From Epiperipatus broadwayi (taxonomy: Eukaryota > Onychophora > Udeonychophora > Euonychophora > Peripatidae), in contig JAQFVV010000043.1 of NCBI GenBank assembly GCA_028023455.1, positions 1,613,483 through 1,677,482 of the forward strand: 64,000 bases of DNA. Reading direction: 5' to 3'. The position numbers were made by a program, and so were the translations under genes. Of this stretch, positions 46,701 through 56,355 are shown piece by piece; positions within the stretch are counted from its first letter, which is position 1; every line of letters begins with the position of its first letter. The notes below the pieces were generated by a model. That model saw only the letters and a list, made by a program, of their open reading frames with translations, was not told the origin of the DNA and did not search any database.

Positions 46701-49700
46701 AAGGCAACACTCCTAATTAAATTAAATTTCAATACTTTTGAACGCAAGGCATGGTCATGTATACTGCAATAATAGTTCATAAAACTAGGTATATCAGTAT
46801 TGTTTTTACACAGAGTAACAAAATCAATTTTACGGCCAATCATTGCAGGAGGTCTATCAGTAGTTATTGAGACTAATTTGTGATTCGGAAAATTTGTTTG
46901 TACAATGTAATTCTTGAATAAACCATAGATATCTTGATCTCTTGTCTTTCTGTGAATTGGAACAATTGTTAATAATTCTTCTGTGGCTGACCTATCAAAA
47001 ACCATGCAAATAAAAATACATAATTGTGCATTACCTGTATAATCAGTAGATTCGTCAAATAGTAGTGATAATCTCTTCCAAGATTTTGACTAGTTTTTTC
47101 TGTCCTATGCATGATTGTGTTTCGTGATAATGACATATTGTTGATAGAAGTCATTATTTCAGATTTATTCTTAAAATTTTCAAATAATACTTCACCAGCT
47201 TTGATGAAGACTTCTTTCCATATTTGTCCATTTGGAAAGGGCTTATTGTGTTTAATTAAAGTTTCAGGAACTTTGAATGGTGCAATCGTAGCAGTTTTTG
47301 AGCTTGTATTGTACTCGACAAAAAAAATTTGTTGTGTCTTTAGCTGTCATACTTTATCTTTTCTTAGTGCAATGCCTCATGGGTAATCTTCTTCATAATT
47401 TTTATAAACAGTGTGAAAATGTCTTTCAACATTGGCTTTCTTCGGTAAAGCCATATACGCACTGCAAATAGTACATACACATTAGTTTTTCATCATAATA
47501 AAAAAATAATCTTCCCATTCTTTATGATAGTTATAAGTTTTTATTTTTTTCACACGTGTACTTTGTTTATGCATTGTAATCTATTATGTATTCACTTGCC
47601 AACAAATAACAAAAAGAAAACAATACAAGTCGTAAGAAAATTATCACTAGTAAAGATGAAAAATTATTTATTAACTTTTAAACACATAAAACACCGATCT
47701 CTAAAATTTCAGCAATAAGTCTTTGATTCTAATTACTATTTCCCATAAATACTAATATTCACTGCTGATTTCAGTGCTGATAATAGACTAATATCAATTA
47801 TCACTATTCTTAAGTCTGAGTTAAAATAATTATGTTATTTATACGCAGTCTTTTCCTGCACAATCCTACTAGAGCCCGTCAGGCTTACACAAATAAAAAG
47901 ATCTGTGTTTGCCCTATCCGGCTATTGGTACCTACAGATGCACAGTCTCTGAGAACAATTCCCTCATGGCGGAAAATTGCTATAACTTTCTGGATAGCTT
48001 TCACTCTGGATCCTTTTTCAAAAATCCAATATACGCGACAGCAGGCAGCAGCATTGACGAAAAGTAAAAAAGCACACCGCTCTTTTCTACACACACTGTT
48101 TCCTATTAATATTATAATTGATAATAACTATTTTTCTTCAGGCTATTCCATGATAGAATTAAGTCTTTTACCAAAATTATCTATCGAGCTTTAATTGCAT
48201 ACATGCATATTCCTTTCACCACAATTAGTCTTTTCAATATTAATTGTACTAACAGTTCTTTACTCTTTTGTTTAATTAGTTTTAAAAATAACTTTCTGCT
48301 CTAATTAAACAATGCTATCTTTTTTCTACAATTAATCAGACTTTTACTGAATTATCATTCCCATTTTATTTTATCCTTCATCAATCTTTCGTCATTGTTC
48401 TTTACTTAAAATACCTTTCTATATTTAACTTTCTTTCTGTTCTCTTTTTTTTTTTGGCTTTACAACTTATACAAAATTAAAGTTAATCAATCAATATTTT
48501 TACCAAAATATAATAAATCCTGAATTTATTTTTTGATTTTTCGAAAATTTTTGTTTTTTGTATTTTTTGATTCACTTGCATAATTAAGTAAATACGAGCA
48601 AGGAAATTTAAAACACATTCCCTTCCTAGCGTGGTTCAAAAATTTGCTGACAGGCTTTACAATAAGAAGACATAAAGTTCGTTTTTTGCTTTGACATATA
48701 TTTTCTTTCATAGATAGCAAAAAGTCCTGTTTTCTTTTTAAATCTTGATTATTTGCTAGCTAGGCAAAGTGTTTTAAAAAATTCACAATTTCCTTGTTTT
48801 AAAATTGGTTCATTAAAGTCCTTGTTTCTTCAGGACAAGTTATTTTCATTTCTCCTTGGGGAAAACGGCAATTAAATATTTCTAAGAATTTTACCTCTAG
48901 CGTTACACAAAAATAATTTAATTCTTTCCATCTTCTTACAACCTGGTTTATTTTTGAGATCGACAATAACAATAGGCATTATTTTAAACTTAATTATTTT
49001 TAAACGAGAATAATTTTGAATTTTTACTTTTTTTATATTCAAATCAGTTCTGAATTTATCACTATAATTTGTCAATGTTCACGTCAGCTTCGCGATTGAC
49101 TTTCAGAGACCTTGCACTTGACCTCTTGGTCACCTCTGTTATAAAGTCTTGGTCAATTCTCATTCATCCAAGGCACAGGAAAAAAACACCTATGTTCTCA
49201 TATATATTATGAAAATTAGTTAATTGAATATCAAAATATTATGCAGTTTCTGTTAATCTATAAAATAGTGCATAGGCAATACACACATATAAGATTTGTT
49301 AATGAAGTATTCTAGTTCGAATGTCCACTATTTTCATCATTAATTTTTGATTCAGGATTACTATTCATTTTTATAATATACTTTTGAAATGGAAATAATT
49401 GTACCTTCCATTGAGTTAAGTAAATGTCGACCAACTATGAAAAGATAGAATGATACCACTCCTACTTTTAACTCTGTTGGTGTTTAAGCTTATTTCATTG
49501 ATGTAGTTTCAAACAAAAGAGTGAACTGTGCGATTTAGTTTATGTACAGAATAAAAAATGTGAAATCACTATCCAAATATTAAGAGGCTCAAGACAGAGC
49601 TCAAGTTTTAATAACCTCCAAATATCAAATGAAAAATCCATTTAATAAATATAAAAGTAAATAATCATAACTTAACTATATGTACTTGAAACAGGAGTAA

Positions 49701-51401
49701 TTGTAGATCCCACCCACTTGTATAAACATCAACCATCTATGGAAATATAGAATATCATTTTAACTTTTAGCATTATTGGTATTTGTTAGCATCAAGGCAC
49801 ATAGTAGTATGGTTAAAGCCTTATATGTATTTATGTGCTAACCTAATGTTTACAACTTTAAATTGATTCGAAATATTTCTAACTATAAGATCTAAATATT
49901 AACTCGCTGTGAATCAAAAGATTTCACGAATGTTGATTTCTAAATGAGGTAGTGGACTTAATTAATGAAGAATTTATTAGCTTCACACTCTCAAATCAAA
50001 ATGCTTTAGATTTGCCTATATAATTAGAAAGTAGGTTGAAGATAAGATGGCCGCTCTTATCTTTATAAAGTCGTAATCTTGTGTTAAGATTTGTAGAGGT
50101 CCCTCTCATGCTAAAATTTAGCACTCAAGGCGCATAGTATTAAGGTTAAAGCCTTATATGTATTTATTATTTTACTATATTTTATACTTTTATTTTTAGA
50201 GTGATCAGATCTATTAAATTCCTATATTTGTTACCAACTATGAAAAGATAGAATGATATCACCCTTAACTTTTAGCTTTGTTGGTATTTGTTCTTATTAC
50301 TTCACTATATTTTATATTGTTTGAATTAAAAGTGATCCTATGAAATTGCTGTATTTGTTACCATTATTTTTATTTATAAGTGGGAAACAACTTAATCGTT
50401 ATAAGAAGAGTGTATTTAACCACTAAACATCACATGATCACCATTTCTTAGGCTTGCTCATAACTGTTATTAAAACATGCAAAACTCTTCATATAGTAGT
50501 GCCACTCAGTGCAAGTCAGAGTAATAAATGGATGCCAGAAGGCTTGTGCGTAAAATCCCTATCTAGTGCCTACTCGTCCAATATCCCCAGACTAGTTTCT
50601 AGCTTGTGGCTGCTGGAGGGTTGCATTGGATCCTATGATCTAGGTGCAGTGCTCTCAGATCCAAAGCTTCTCACTGATGAAGGCCACAAGCTAGAAACTA
50701 GTCTGGGGATATTGGATGAGTAGGGATTTTATGCACAAGCCTTCTGGTATCCATTGATTACTCTAGTTTGCACTGAGTGGCACTATTGTATAAAGAGTTT
50801 TGCCTGTTTTAATAAGTGATATTTCCAATGGGGGGGGGGGATACTGTATTTATGAAAATTAATTAAATTCACAATAAATAAGTTTTTATAATCAAATTTT
50901 GCCTTCAAAATAACTGTTTTGGTTTGCATAATGCAGATCATAAGCAAGCTTAGGTGCTTCAGTGAATATTGTTGATGCGATGATTATAAAAATACAAAAG
51001 CTGCTTGTCGTATGATGTAGACATCATCTTTGGTACAGGAAGTATTGACAGCCATCTTTAATTCTTAGAAATAAATGTTATTATTCATAGTTAAGAATAA
51101 ATGAAATGAAACTTTAATAATAAATAATGTTTAAATATACACTTTTCTAATGTATTTCAGTGCTGTGGCCTTATGGTTTGTTGTGCGTAGGACAAAGCAG
51201 TGTTTGGATTTTACCTTGACTGTACATTTTTTTCATATCATCGCTTGCTGGTTTTATAATCATGTATTTCCGTCGAGTCTCACATGGTGGTTGATGAATA
51301 TAGTATGCATAACTTTAATGACTGTCCTGGGAGAATTTTTATGTATGAGGGCGGAAATGAAAGCAATTCCTTTAAGTTTAGGCCCTCGTGTGGATTTATG
51401 A
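31784..51401 (+). CDS. SYS1: SYS1 Golgi trafficking membrane protein, three coding exons
   Basis: This gene encodes a small Golgi-resident four-helix membrane protein that in animals and yeast recruits the ARL3/ARFRP1 GTPase to the trans-Golgi. Coding exons are 31784-31945 (54 codons, starts MGGQFRSYVWDP), 37085-37152 and 51161-51401 (ends RVDL, stop at 51399). Donors at exons 1 and 2 are GTAAGT, acceptors are CTAG and TTTCAG, and the phases join correctly. The product is 156 residues, the same length I recall for the vertebrate protein. Conserved blocks: FRSYVWDPILLISQIV, ACFVLNSLTCAVALWF, RTKQCLDFTLTVHFFH, WFYNHVFPSSLTWWL and GEFLCMRAEMKAIPL. Four hydrophobic segments are at about residues 13-38, 63-85, 92-111 and 115-136. 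A 'ttgcag' acceptor 32 bases before the ATG indicates an untranslated first exon upstream. Introns of 5.1 and 14.0 kb are filled with mobile elements. Polyadenylation may use AATAAA near 51957. Confidence 0.95.
33125..35275 (+). pseudogene. RTE-like LINE, 5'-truncated, in SYS1 intron 1
   Basis: The copy starts in the end of the apurinic endonuclease (TGSDH near 33195). It continues through a lysine-rich linker (open frame 33380-33730) into a reverse transcriptase with an open frame at 33998-34651. Motifs seen: FKKGDKEDIRNYRPISLLSV, EQAGFKSGFST, FVDYENAFDSI (motif A), GVRQGDSISPKLF (motif B), LDFADDVVVFA (motif C) and then INIKKTKVMFNQ, EEVNSYKYLGQII in a shifted frame. C-terminal blocks RRAIQRLETTQRSMER and W.HPAVD-like words follow, and the copy ends near 35271 in a short TGATGATGATG tail. 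The motif style (QPREQAGF, VRQGDSISP, short TGA-repeat tail) fits RTE-type LINEs. It has frameshifts near 33730 and 34640, and stops. The catalytic FADD is intact in an otherwise dead copy. Confidence 0.85.
35290..35660. repeat. family B palindrome in SYS1 intron 1
   Basis: Outer arms 'aacaaactttttttattatgataaatgccacaagataa' and 'tctcttgtggcatttatcataaaaataaaataaaaaaactt' pair. Inner 'ctctatccccagaccagttttgagctatggctctcttcagtga' (35383-35425) pairs with 35540-35582, and an extra copy of the inner block lies between (about 35452-35515). On one strand each inner block has CTGAAGA-GAGC-CATA-GCTC-AAAA, a degenerate cognate of the R1 hammerhead-like core with a strong 4-bp stem II. Related fragments occur at 22775-23270. 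Confidence 0.7.
35745..36255 (+). repeat. diverged copy of the 421-bp tandem unit
   Basis: Same word order as the array at 27455-28490: 'actgatatgcatgaccactta', 'aaaagataaatgatcttcaatatcca', 'gtaatcatcagttggtccaaatcatcatctcccacac', 'atattaagatggcaaatctttaaactttaatggaca', 'tcattgaaaatctgaggat'. It is clearly older than the array copies. Confidence 0.65.
36840..37035 (+). repeat. foldback family A, single arm, just before SYS1 exon 2
   Basis: Words 'tttgggtcgaaaagatag', 'tcttttcccaaagactttatcttgtgtttgaa', 'tattcgtttata', 'aacgcatgtgcattagctta', 'tttataaaacattgcgctatataaaataaatg' match the palindrome at 12860-13700 and the copy at 2668-2836. It ends about 50 bases before the exon 2 acceptor. 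Confidence 0.6.
37153..37585. other. SYS1 intron 2 start, no further feature
   Basis: AT-rich intron sequence following the GTAAGT donor. Nothing recognised. Confidence 0.5.
37590..38495. repeat. R1-family inverted pair 2 with middle region
   Basis: Plus-oriented middle end, R1 and middle (37605-37985) are joined to minus-oriented R1, middle and R1 (37987-38490). The middle parts ('ctccagcagccacctttta', 'actatgagaat', 'caatccaagctcattag') face each other as an inverted repeat. Hammerhead-like segments are at 37758-37814 (minus strand, CUGACGA, CAAA for GAAA) and 38321-38377 (plus strand, CUGACGA, stem II AGC/GCU, GAAA). A 17-bp direct duplication (taccgtatagagagttt) lies at the right end. 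It sits in SYS1 intron 2. Confidence 0.7.
38496..41340. other. SYS1 intron 2 sequence with small repeats
   Basis: Contents: an inverted repeat at about 39155-39365 ('aaagagtcatttaaatgaa...gttatatcaacg' facing 'cgttgatataac...ttcatttaaatgattcttt'), and two diverged ~190-bp-spaced copies near 40480-40560 and 40685-40770 ('tgaatgtaxxxtxgtccxtaaxxctttaxtaxaataccxtctgaa'). No coding relic was recognised elsewhere. Confidence 0.45.
41341..42685. other. SYS1 intron 2 sequence, no feature recognised
   Basis: An 81-codon open frame at 41346-41591 resembles no family and has ordinary composition. Nothing else assignable. Confidence 0.4.
42690..43290. repeat. family C repeats: an inverted pair and a single copy
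   Basis: At 42697-42860 two arms face each other ('ccactctctctgaaagtaggaactggtttctatctgcttttaacatctt' and 'aagatgttaaaagtggatagaagccagtccctgtcttgtgtgagagtgg'). This is followed by the family's 'taatgaatgactaataaaaattattaat' end. A third copy lies at about 43130-43280. Between them, at 43035-43110, a reversed fragment of the 421-bp tandem family ('ccaactgatgagtgctggttcagcatgaaat') is recognisable. Confidence 0.65.
45017..45740 (-). pseudogene. PLE linker and GIY-YIG endonuclease, left arm
   Basis: The open frame on the minus strand ends at 45017 with ISKKWAT. It includes, near its 5' end, IRSCIHPNSNSPASHKFAGL, then FLFRNFHLCKYEAHRKENI, KYKTIKKKIMKF, LPRITIPYIPKISKKITKTL, and the endonuclease HVVYSISCPQAGCHATYYGE with TKATINTRLAQH, SSVFFEHSKQTGHNF and RRKIKEAFYINKDIHAINRK. 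This matches the end of PLE reverse transcriptases (thumb and linker) followed by the Penelope-type GIY-YIG nuclease (Cys-containing GIY part, YYGET for YIGET, Arg, His, and the downstream EAxxI..xxxINR). Reverse transcriptase motifs are missing, so the copy is 5'-truncated. This arm extends about 25 codons further 5' than the right arm. The frame is intact. Confidence 0.85.
45742..46405 (+). pseudogene. PLE linker and GIY-YIG endonuclease, right arm
   Basis: Same coding segment as the left arm, opposite strand, open from FAGLNAFLFRNFHLCKYEA to ISKKWAT at 46405. Differences from the left arm include Cys for Tyr after NIN, Arg for Pro after AQH, His for Tyr after PND and Arg for Lys in YINRDIHA. 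The catalytic pattern is the same. The frame starts abruptly at the truncation point. Confidence 0.85.
47526..49780. other. SYS1 intron 2 sequence; one unassigned complex patch
   Basis: 47832-48194 has open frames on both strands (120 codons plus, 69 codons minus) and a less AT-rich composition. The minus-strand peptide (VIAIFRHEGIVLRDCASVGT) looks protein-like but I recognise no family. It could be a transposon fragment. 49080-49180 is another slightly GC-richer patch without interpretation. Nothing else recognised. Confidence 0.35.
49790..50165 (+). repeat. family D element with short direct terminal repeats
   Basis: Terminal words 'aaggcacatagtagtatggttaaagccttatatgtattta' (about 49794) and 'aaggcgcatagtattaaggttaaagccttatatgtattta' (about 50127) are direct repeats about 333 bp apart. 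The interior shares 'tttacaactttaaattgattcg', 'tttctaactataagatct', 'gtggacttaattaatgaag', 'agcttcacactctcaaatc', 'gaaagtaggttgaag' with 61190-61575. Non-coding. In SYS1 intron 2. Confidence 0.6.
50400..50822. repeat. R1-family inverted pair 3
   Basis: Plus-oriented middle end and R1 (50420-50610) stop abruptly at 'agcttgtggc' and join a minus-oriented middle end and R1 (50611-50815). The plus-strand hammerhead-like segment at 50667-50723 is well kept: CUUCUCA, CUGAUGA, AGGC/GCUA region, GAAA, CUAGU...AUUGG, A, UGAGUAG. In the plus-oriented R1 the fold is cut in stem II by the inversion point. It lies about 340 bases before SYS1 exon 3. Confidence 0.7.
50667..50723 (+). ncRNA. hammerhead-ribozyme-like fold, best plus-strand copy
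   Basis: Stem I CUUCUCA/UGAGUAG pairs in 6 of 7 positions (U-U mismatch). CUGAUGA is perfect. Stem II GGC/GCU keeps three pairs with one G-U. GAAA is perfect. Stem III is CUAGU/AUUGG. One A separates stem III from stem I, whereas a functional hammerhead needs U then H. If transcribed on the SYS1 sense strand, this copy would be part of the pre-mRNA. Confidence 0.45.
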
Positions 51402-52060
51402 CATTTGTAAAACTTTACCGATGCTTAATTCAAATCATGTTGGACTTTTTAATTTAAATGTGAATATGTAAATGTGTTTCTTTTTTTTTTATTTGGAAAA
51501 TGACAGTTTGATATTATTCAGAACAAACGCAGTAAAACATCCTTTTTTTTTTTTTTAAAGTCTCATCACATCTTTATTTTATAATGAAATCACTTTACAA
51601 TATATATTTTTATATAAAACAAAACAAAAAGTTTTTAATTAAAAAAAAAAATTAATCTGACTTATATGTACATACATTTTTTTGTTAGATGTGAATGGAC
51701 GGACTCGTGTTTTCGATCAGACAAGCTCATGCATTTACAAATTTGCAAATGTACTTATAATTGACAATTATAGATATAGTTTGACTGTTGAAGAAAGAAA
51801 TATTTATTTGATAATTTATTGGACATTATTATATTCTGAACAGGTTATGTTTTTATTCAAATTATATTAATCTCTTAAATACAAAAATCTTTTTTGCTAA
51901 TAATAGTGTTGTTGCTTTGAAAAATGTGAAACGATTGAAAGTTAATGATGGCAACTTAATAAATATATGGAAAGTTTAATATTTATTTTCATTGCAATAA
52001 GTTGCGAAAGTAGCAAAAACACAGACAAAAATTATAGTTAGTTAATATATATATATATTT
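51402..52060. other. SYS1 3' UTR and downstream flank
   Basis: Follows the SYS1 stop codon. An AATAAA-type signal is present near 51957 and could define the transcript end. A 62-codon open frame (51682-51870) is unrecognised. Confidence 0.4.
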
Positions 52061-52064
52061 TTCA

Positions 52065-52168
52065 TGTGTCAAAGCATCGGCCGGGAAGCGAATTCGTAAA
52101 CCCAGGACAATTGCTTGTAAGGCAGCTATGTTGACCACTCAACCACCAACGCTAACTATTTTTAGTAT
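52065..52168 (-). repeat. tRNA-derived SINE, copy 2
   Basis: Reverse complement of the family at 17034-17120 and 62135-62230: 'tcatgtgtcaaagcatcggccgggaagcgaattc', 'ccaggacaattgcttgtaaggca', 'gaccactcaaccaccaacg'. It is the most diverged of the three; the B-box reads GAATTCGCTTCC on the minus strand. Confidence 0.55.
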
Positions 52169-52429
52169 AAGTTATATATTGTATATTTTTAAATATTAAA
52201 ATTGATAGTACAGTAAAGATTAGACAGACCGTCCAATTAAAAGAATCAACACAGTGGAGCCGCAAATTACATTATATTTTGTTTCAAGCCACGCTCATGT
52301 ACATACTAATTTATATAATAGTTCACGTTTTGTCGATAAACATTAATTAGAATAGAATACATATTGTTTATGGAACTGCAAGTGTAGAGTACTTTTCAAC
52401 ATACACACACATATATAATGTTAATAAGT

Positions 52430-52850
52430 TATTGAATAATTCTAGAAGTGTCATACTTGTCAAGCAAAAAAGTAATATTGTATATCAAATTTTTTGTGGG
52501 TGTATGTTATTATATGTAGGTGAATTGAGGTGCAGTATAGAGAAAATATTAAAGGAATATGAATTGTTATACAAGCATGTGAAAAGTAAAAGTAATAATG
52601 ATTTAATGACTGCTTCAGTTTTTTTGGATCATGAAAGGACATGTAAATATAAATTTTAAGTTTGATTTTGAAAGTCTTAAGATTCTTCATGAAGAGAGAA
52701 ACTGTAATAAAAGAAAAATTAAGGAGGCAATTTTAATAAATAGAAATGAAATTAATATAATTAATAGACAAGCTGCTAATGTTAAAATTCCTGATTCATG
52801 GGATTTGAGTTGATGATGTTTGCTTCCGTTGAATTTAACGGCAGTTGAGA
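52430..52850 (+). pseudogene. second PLE type: GIY-YIG endonuclease relic with one frameshift
   Basis: The first frame carries SNIVYQIFCGCMLLYVGELR with CSIEKILKEYE and SVFLDHERTCKYKF. A +1 shift near 52640 continues with FDFESLKILHEERNCNKRKI, KEAILINRNEINIINRQAAN and IPDSW. This fits the PLE endonuclease pattern VYxIxCxCxxxYxGExxxxxxxxxxxxE...SAxxxHxxxxxHxFxFExxKILxxExxxxKRKIxEAIxIxxxxxxINRxxxxxxxPxxW. It is clearly a different PLE lineage from the 45-kb pair (spacing and sequence differ). The reverse transcriptase is absent, and the copy is truncated and frameshifted. Confidence 0.75.
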
Positions 52851-53044
52851 AGGATTAAGGAATTAACTGAAAGTACTTCTGCGGATTGAAAGACTGTACA
52901 TAATAGTTAGTTACCATTATGTTATTTATTGTTTTTACAATAATTTTTAATTAATGGACATTTTATTTGTATTACATATATATATATAACAAAGACACTT
53001 TTTATAAGTCATCAAAAATAGAAATTAATAAGGCCTATTTTGCT

Positions 53045-53705
53045 GTTCATTCATATAAATGATAATAAAAAATCATATGCAACATCTATATAAATATATT
53101 AGTAATAATTATATATAAAAAGTATTTTTCGACAACTGGTTTTGTGCCCTTTTCAAATGTTAAGCATCTTTTTAATATAACCAATTATTGCAGATAGAAC
53201 ACCATCTAGTGTTCTGTAATGGAAATAAAATAACAGTGTTAAAATAAAATATCAATAAAACAGTATAAAATTTTATAGAGATTCAATAAAAGTTCAAAGA
53301 CTTGACTATATGGCATAATAATATACAAAATAAATAATTCATATGCTATATATATATATATATTACCTTATATAATTTTCCATTCATTTTTAATTGACCA
53401 GTTGTTAAATTATATGAAGTAGTATATAAAGTTGTATAATGTATGCATTATTTATATTGTTATGTTATATAGTCAAGTCTTTGAATTTATATTGAATCTA
53501 TATGATAATTTTATTCTGTTTTATTGATAATTTATTTTGTTATTGTTGTTACTTTATTTCCATTATAGAACACTACATGGTGTTCATTGGTAATAATTGG
53601 TTAACGTTAAAATAGCTTTGAAAAAGACACAAAATACGGTGCCGAAAAGGCTTTTTATGTATAATTATTATTAATATATTTATATAGCTGTTGTATATAG
53701 TTTTT
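53045..53705. repeat. inverted repeat, ~300-bp arms, probable PLE 3' flank
   Basis: Left arm 53090-53330 and right arm 53440-53700 are imperfect reverse complements. Examples: 'gaacaccatctagtgttctgtaatggaaataaa' faces 'tttatttccattatagaacactacatggtgttc'. In both arms one strand reads TTTGAAAA, then GGCAC/GTGCC-type hairpin, then GAAAA. It follows the PLE endonuclease relic at 52430 and may be its 3' tail in inverted duplicate. The arms are more diverged than those at 45 kb. Confidence 0.6.
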
Positions 53706-55880
53706 TATGAAGTATAGTATGCTTATAGAAAGATTATAGAATAAACTAAATTTAAAAAAATAATAATATAATTAATTATTAATAATATATTGAGTGGATG
53801 CATTTATATATATGAGTATGTGTTCACTGATACATTCATTGAAGCAATAAGAATATGAAAAACAAAATAACTACCATATTTTTAAAATAAATAGCAAAAT
53901 GTATGGCTTAGCTCACTATTAATATCACTCTGGGTGATATTTTTTATTTAAATAGCTTTTTCTCTTATAGAAATGTTCTTATTATCAAGAAATTAGAATC
54001 TCTAATAAGTTTGATGTTTTGAGCCAATATCAACTTATGATCTAAAATTTTGTAAAACTTTTAGCATAATGCTCAGAAACTATTTTATTATGTAAAATAC
54101 TACATATCAACATTGGAAAGAATAATAAAAGAAGAATGCTTTCAAAATAAACCAAAGAAATTTTATTAATATATATAATCTTATACAGCGGTCCGAGATG
54201 GCAAATCAGCTACTAGCATAGCATGTTGTAAAATTTATTTACAAATTTTTTTTTTTTATTACGATTGCATATAGCACATAAAGAGAGAGAAAAAGACTGC
54301 TCAAATATAAAACTTGTGAATTTTAATGTTTTCTTTTTTTGTTTGTTTGTTTATTTGTTTACATTTTTTTTTTTTTGGATAACATATAATTGATGTCGCG
54401 CTGTTAGATACAGTGTAATTCACAACTCCACTGTTTTTCTGTATCATCTTTTGTCTCTTACATTATTTTTTATGTGTTTGTAATGATTTTCTTCCTGGAT
54501 TAACTATCAATTTTTATTCTTTCTATACAACTTTCACTATTTTTTTTTAATATATCTCAATTTTCTTCTATTTCTAAGAACATATCCTATTTGATTCTGT
54601 AATAAATATTCTTTTTTTTAAATCTATTTTTTTAAATAACTCTATACTCTTAAACTATTGTAATTACAATTTTTTTAAGTGTTTTACTTCTCTTTTCATA
54701 CAATAAGGTAATTCTTATACGCTTGTTATAATTCAATTATTATGAAATGGTTAAATAATTAACATTCAAAAGTTTTAGTTGCACTGAGCCAGCTTTTGGG
54801 AGATTACTGCAAAAATCCTAATGCTGTTTAAGGTTTAGCAGTTAGGAGTATATAGTAACCCTCCCCCAACACCTCTCTATCTTTCCTATCAACAAATACC
54901 CGGGGGCGCCAATTCTATTGGTAATAGAATAAACTACTAATCTGATCTTGCCTTAAAATTATTAATGAGACTTTTAAAATGCTGTCCTACCTTAGCTTAG
55001 CTTAGTTGGGGGCTACAGAGATCTACAGGGTGTAAAATGTATATTAGATATGAGAGGAAACATTATGATTAATAGGAACAAAACATCTATTAAGTTTTAA
55101 AATAAATAAGTAATTGGAATTGGTAAAGTTCTACCATTTAAATTGACAAGTTATAGTCTATACCTCATCTCCTCCCATCATCCACATGCATTGAACAACC
55201 TCTACTGTGTGATAAAATTAAATTAATAAAATAAAGATCTAATGCTGATTAACTATACTGCATGGTAAGTTAGAGTTAAATACAAAATAAAATATAACAT
55301 TACTTAACTTTTAATTGTACAGTAATTTAAACTAAGTAACTGAATTAATGTCTGATCTAAATAAGTAAGGGAATATCTCAGGGAATTAATTTATTGCATG
55401 GCTTAATTTTAAATTTATACTCTATAACAACTACTAATTACTATCATAAAAATAATGACACAAATTAAGCATTATCCTAATAAAATAATGGTAGTTAGAT
55501 AATGAAAGAAATAGGGTGCATTTTGATTTCAATTCATCATCTAAATAATAACTGAGTAATAAAATTTTCAGAGAATCATTAAATAATCAAACATTTCATA
55601 TAGTGTTTGGATCAAGAAAAGCAACATCATCAGATCTGGACATGTTCATCATTAAATTATGGAATAGTGCAATCATATCATATTGGATATGTAAGTGTGT
55701 GTGCATGTGTGGAAACATAGAACACGAATGCATGTCAAAGAAGAATTCTGAACAAAGCTTTTAAATAAATAAAACATTTATTACAAGATAATTAAATAAA
55801 CATTTGGTTTTCTAATTTACGCATATACATGTTTTGGAATAATTCCAACATCAATGATTAAATAGTCTACATGAAAATAA
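53706..55880. other. AT-rich stretch, no gene recognised
   Basis: T- and A-homopolymer-rich. A small GC patch near 54840-54920 ('tagtaaccctcccc', 'acccgggggcgcc') faintly resembles 4440-4500 but not enough to define a family. No coding relic. Confidence 0.4.
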
Positions 55881-55889
55881 ATAACATTA

Positions 55890-56355
55890 AAATAAACTTT
55901 CTGTATTTTATTTCAACATATGCCAGCTATCAGTCCATTCTGATAAGCTTATGAAAAGAAACATTATAATACTAGCACTAAAATAATAAAATGTGAAACT
56001 AAACTTCTTGGTATTTTACTTATAAAATATACTCAAGCTATCAGTCAATTCTGATAAACCTATGACACAGAAACATTATAATACTACACGAAGATAACTA
56101 AACATGAAATTAATTTCTGGGTATTTTACTTCAAATACACATACATTATCAGTCAATTCTGATATGTTTATGGAAAAGAAAACTATTTAAACATCACACC
56201 AGAATAATTAAGTATAAAATTATTTTTTGGTATTTTATTTTCAGTACACTCAAGCTACCAATCACTTCTGATATGCTCATGAAAAATAAAACTTAAACAC
56301 TGGCACTAAAATTATAAAATGTGAAACTAAAATTCTTGACATTTTTACTTCAAAT
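55890..56355. repeat. tandem minisatellite, ~112-bp unit, four copies
   Basis: The block 'tatttxactt...caagctatcagtcaattctgataaxxttatgaxaagaaacattataatactxxcactaaaataataaaxtgtgaaactaaxxttcttgg' recurs with starts near 55920, 56035, 56145 and 56255. The copies are moderately diverged. No coding interpretation. Confidence 0.7.

Larger units (their letters stand above)
43591..47525 (-). pseudogene. hAT transposon (FAM200/GTF2IRD2-like transposase), interrupted
   Basis: Read on the minus strand from the right: a degraded BED-type zinc finger region near 47390-47520 (ALPKKANVERHF, NYEEDYPMRHC). Then KPFPNGQIWKEVFIKAGEVL, INNMSLSRNTIMHR and LLFDESTDYTGNAQL (motif around the catalytic Asp). Next come LLTIVPIHRKTRDQDIYGLF, NHKLVSITTDRPPAMIGRK, FMNYYCSIHDHALRSK and CESEHSELLHTE at 46595-47005. 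After an insertion of about 1.7 kb it resumes with KFLIRFRELLPQIKSFLEIK, then the dimerisation domain NKYPNIWRVAAYF and FGSTYLCKSAFS, ending at 44114. Several frameshifts. A hAT-like end GGGGTGGCCAAACTTTT is at 43593-43609. The opposite end was not identified. The residue order and phrases match the FAM200/ZBED-type hAT group. Dead copy in SYS1 intron 2. Confidence 0.85.

Noticed and set aside
47832-48194. 120-codon frame as a host exon
   Set aside because: No recognised domain and open on both strands; likely a mobile-element scrap.
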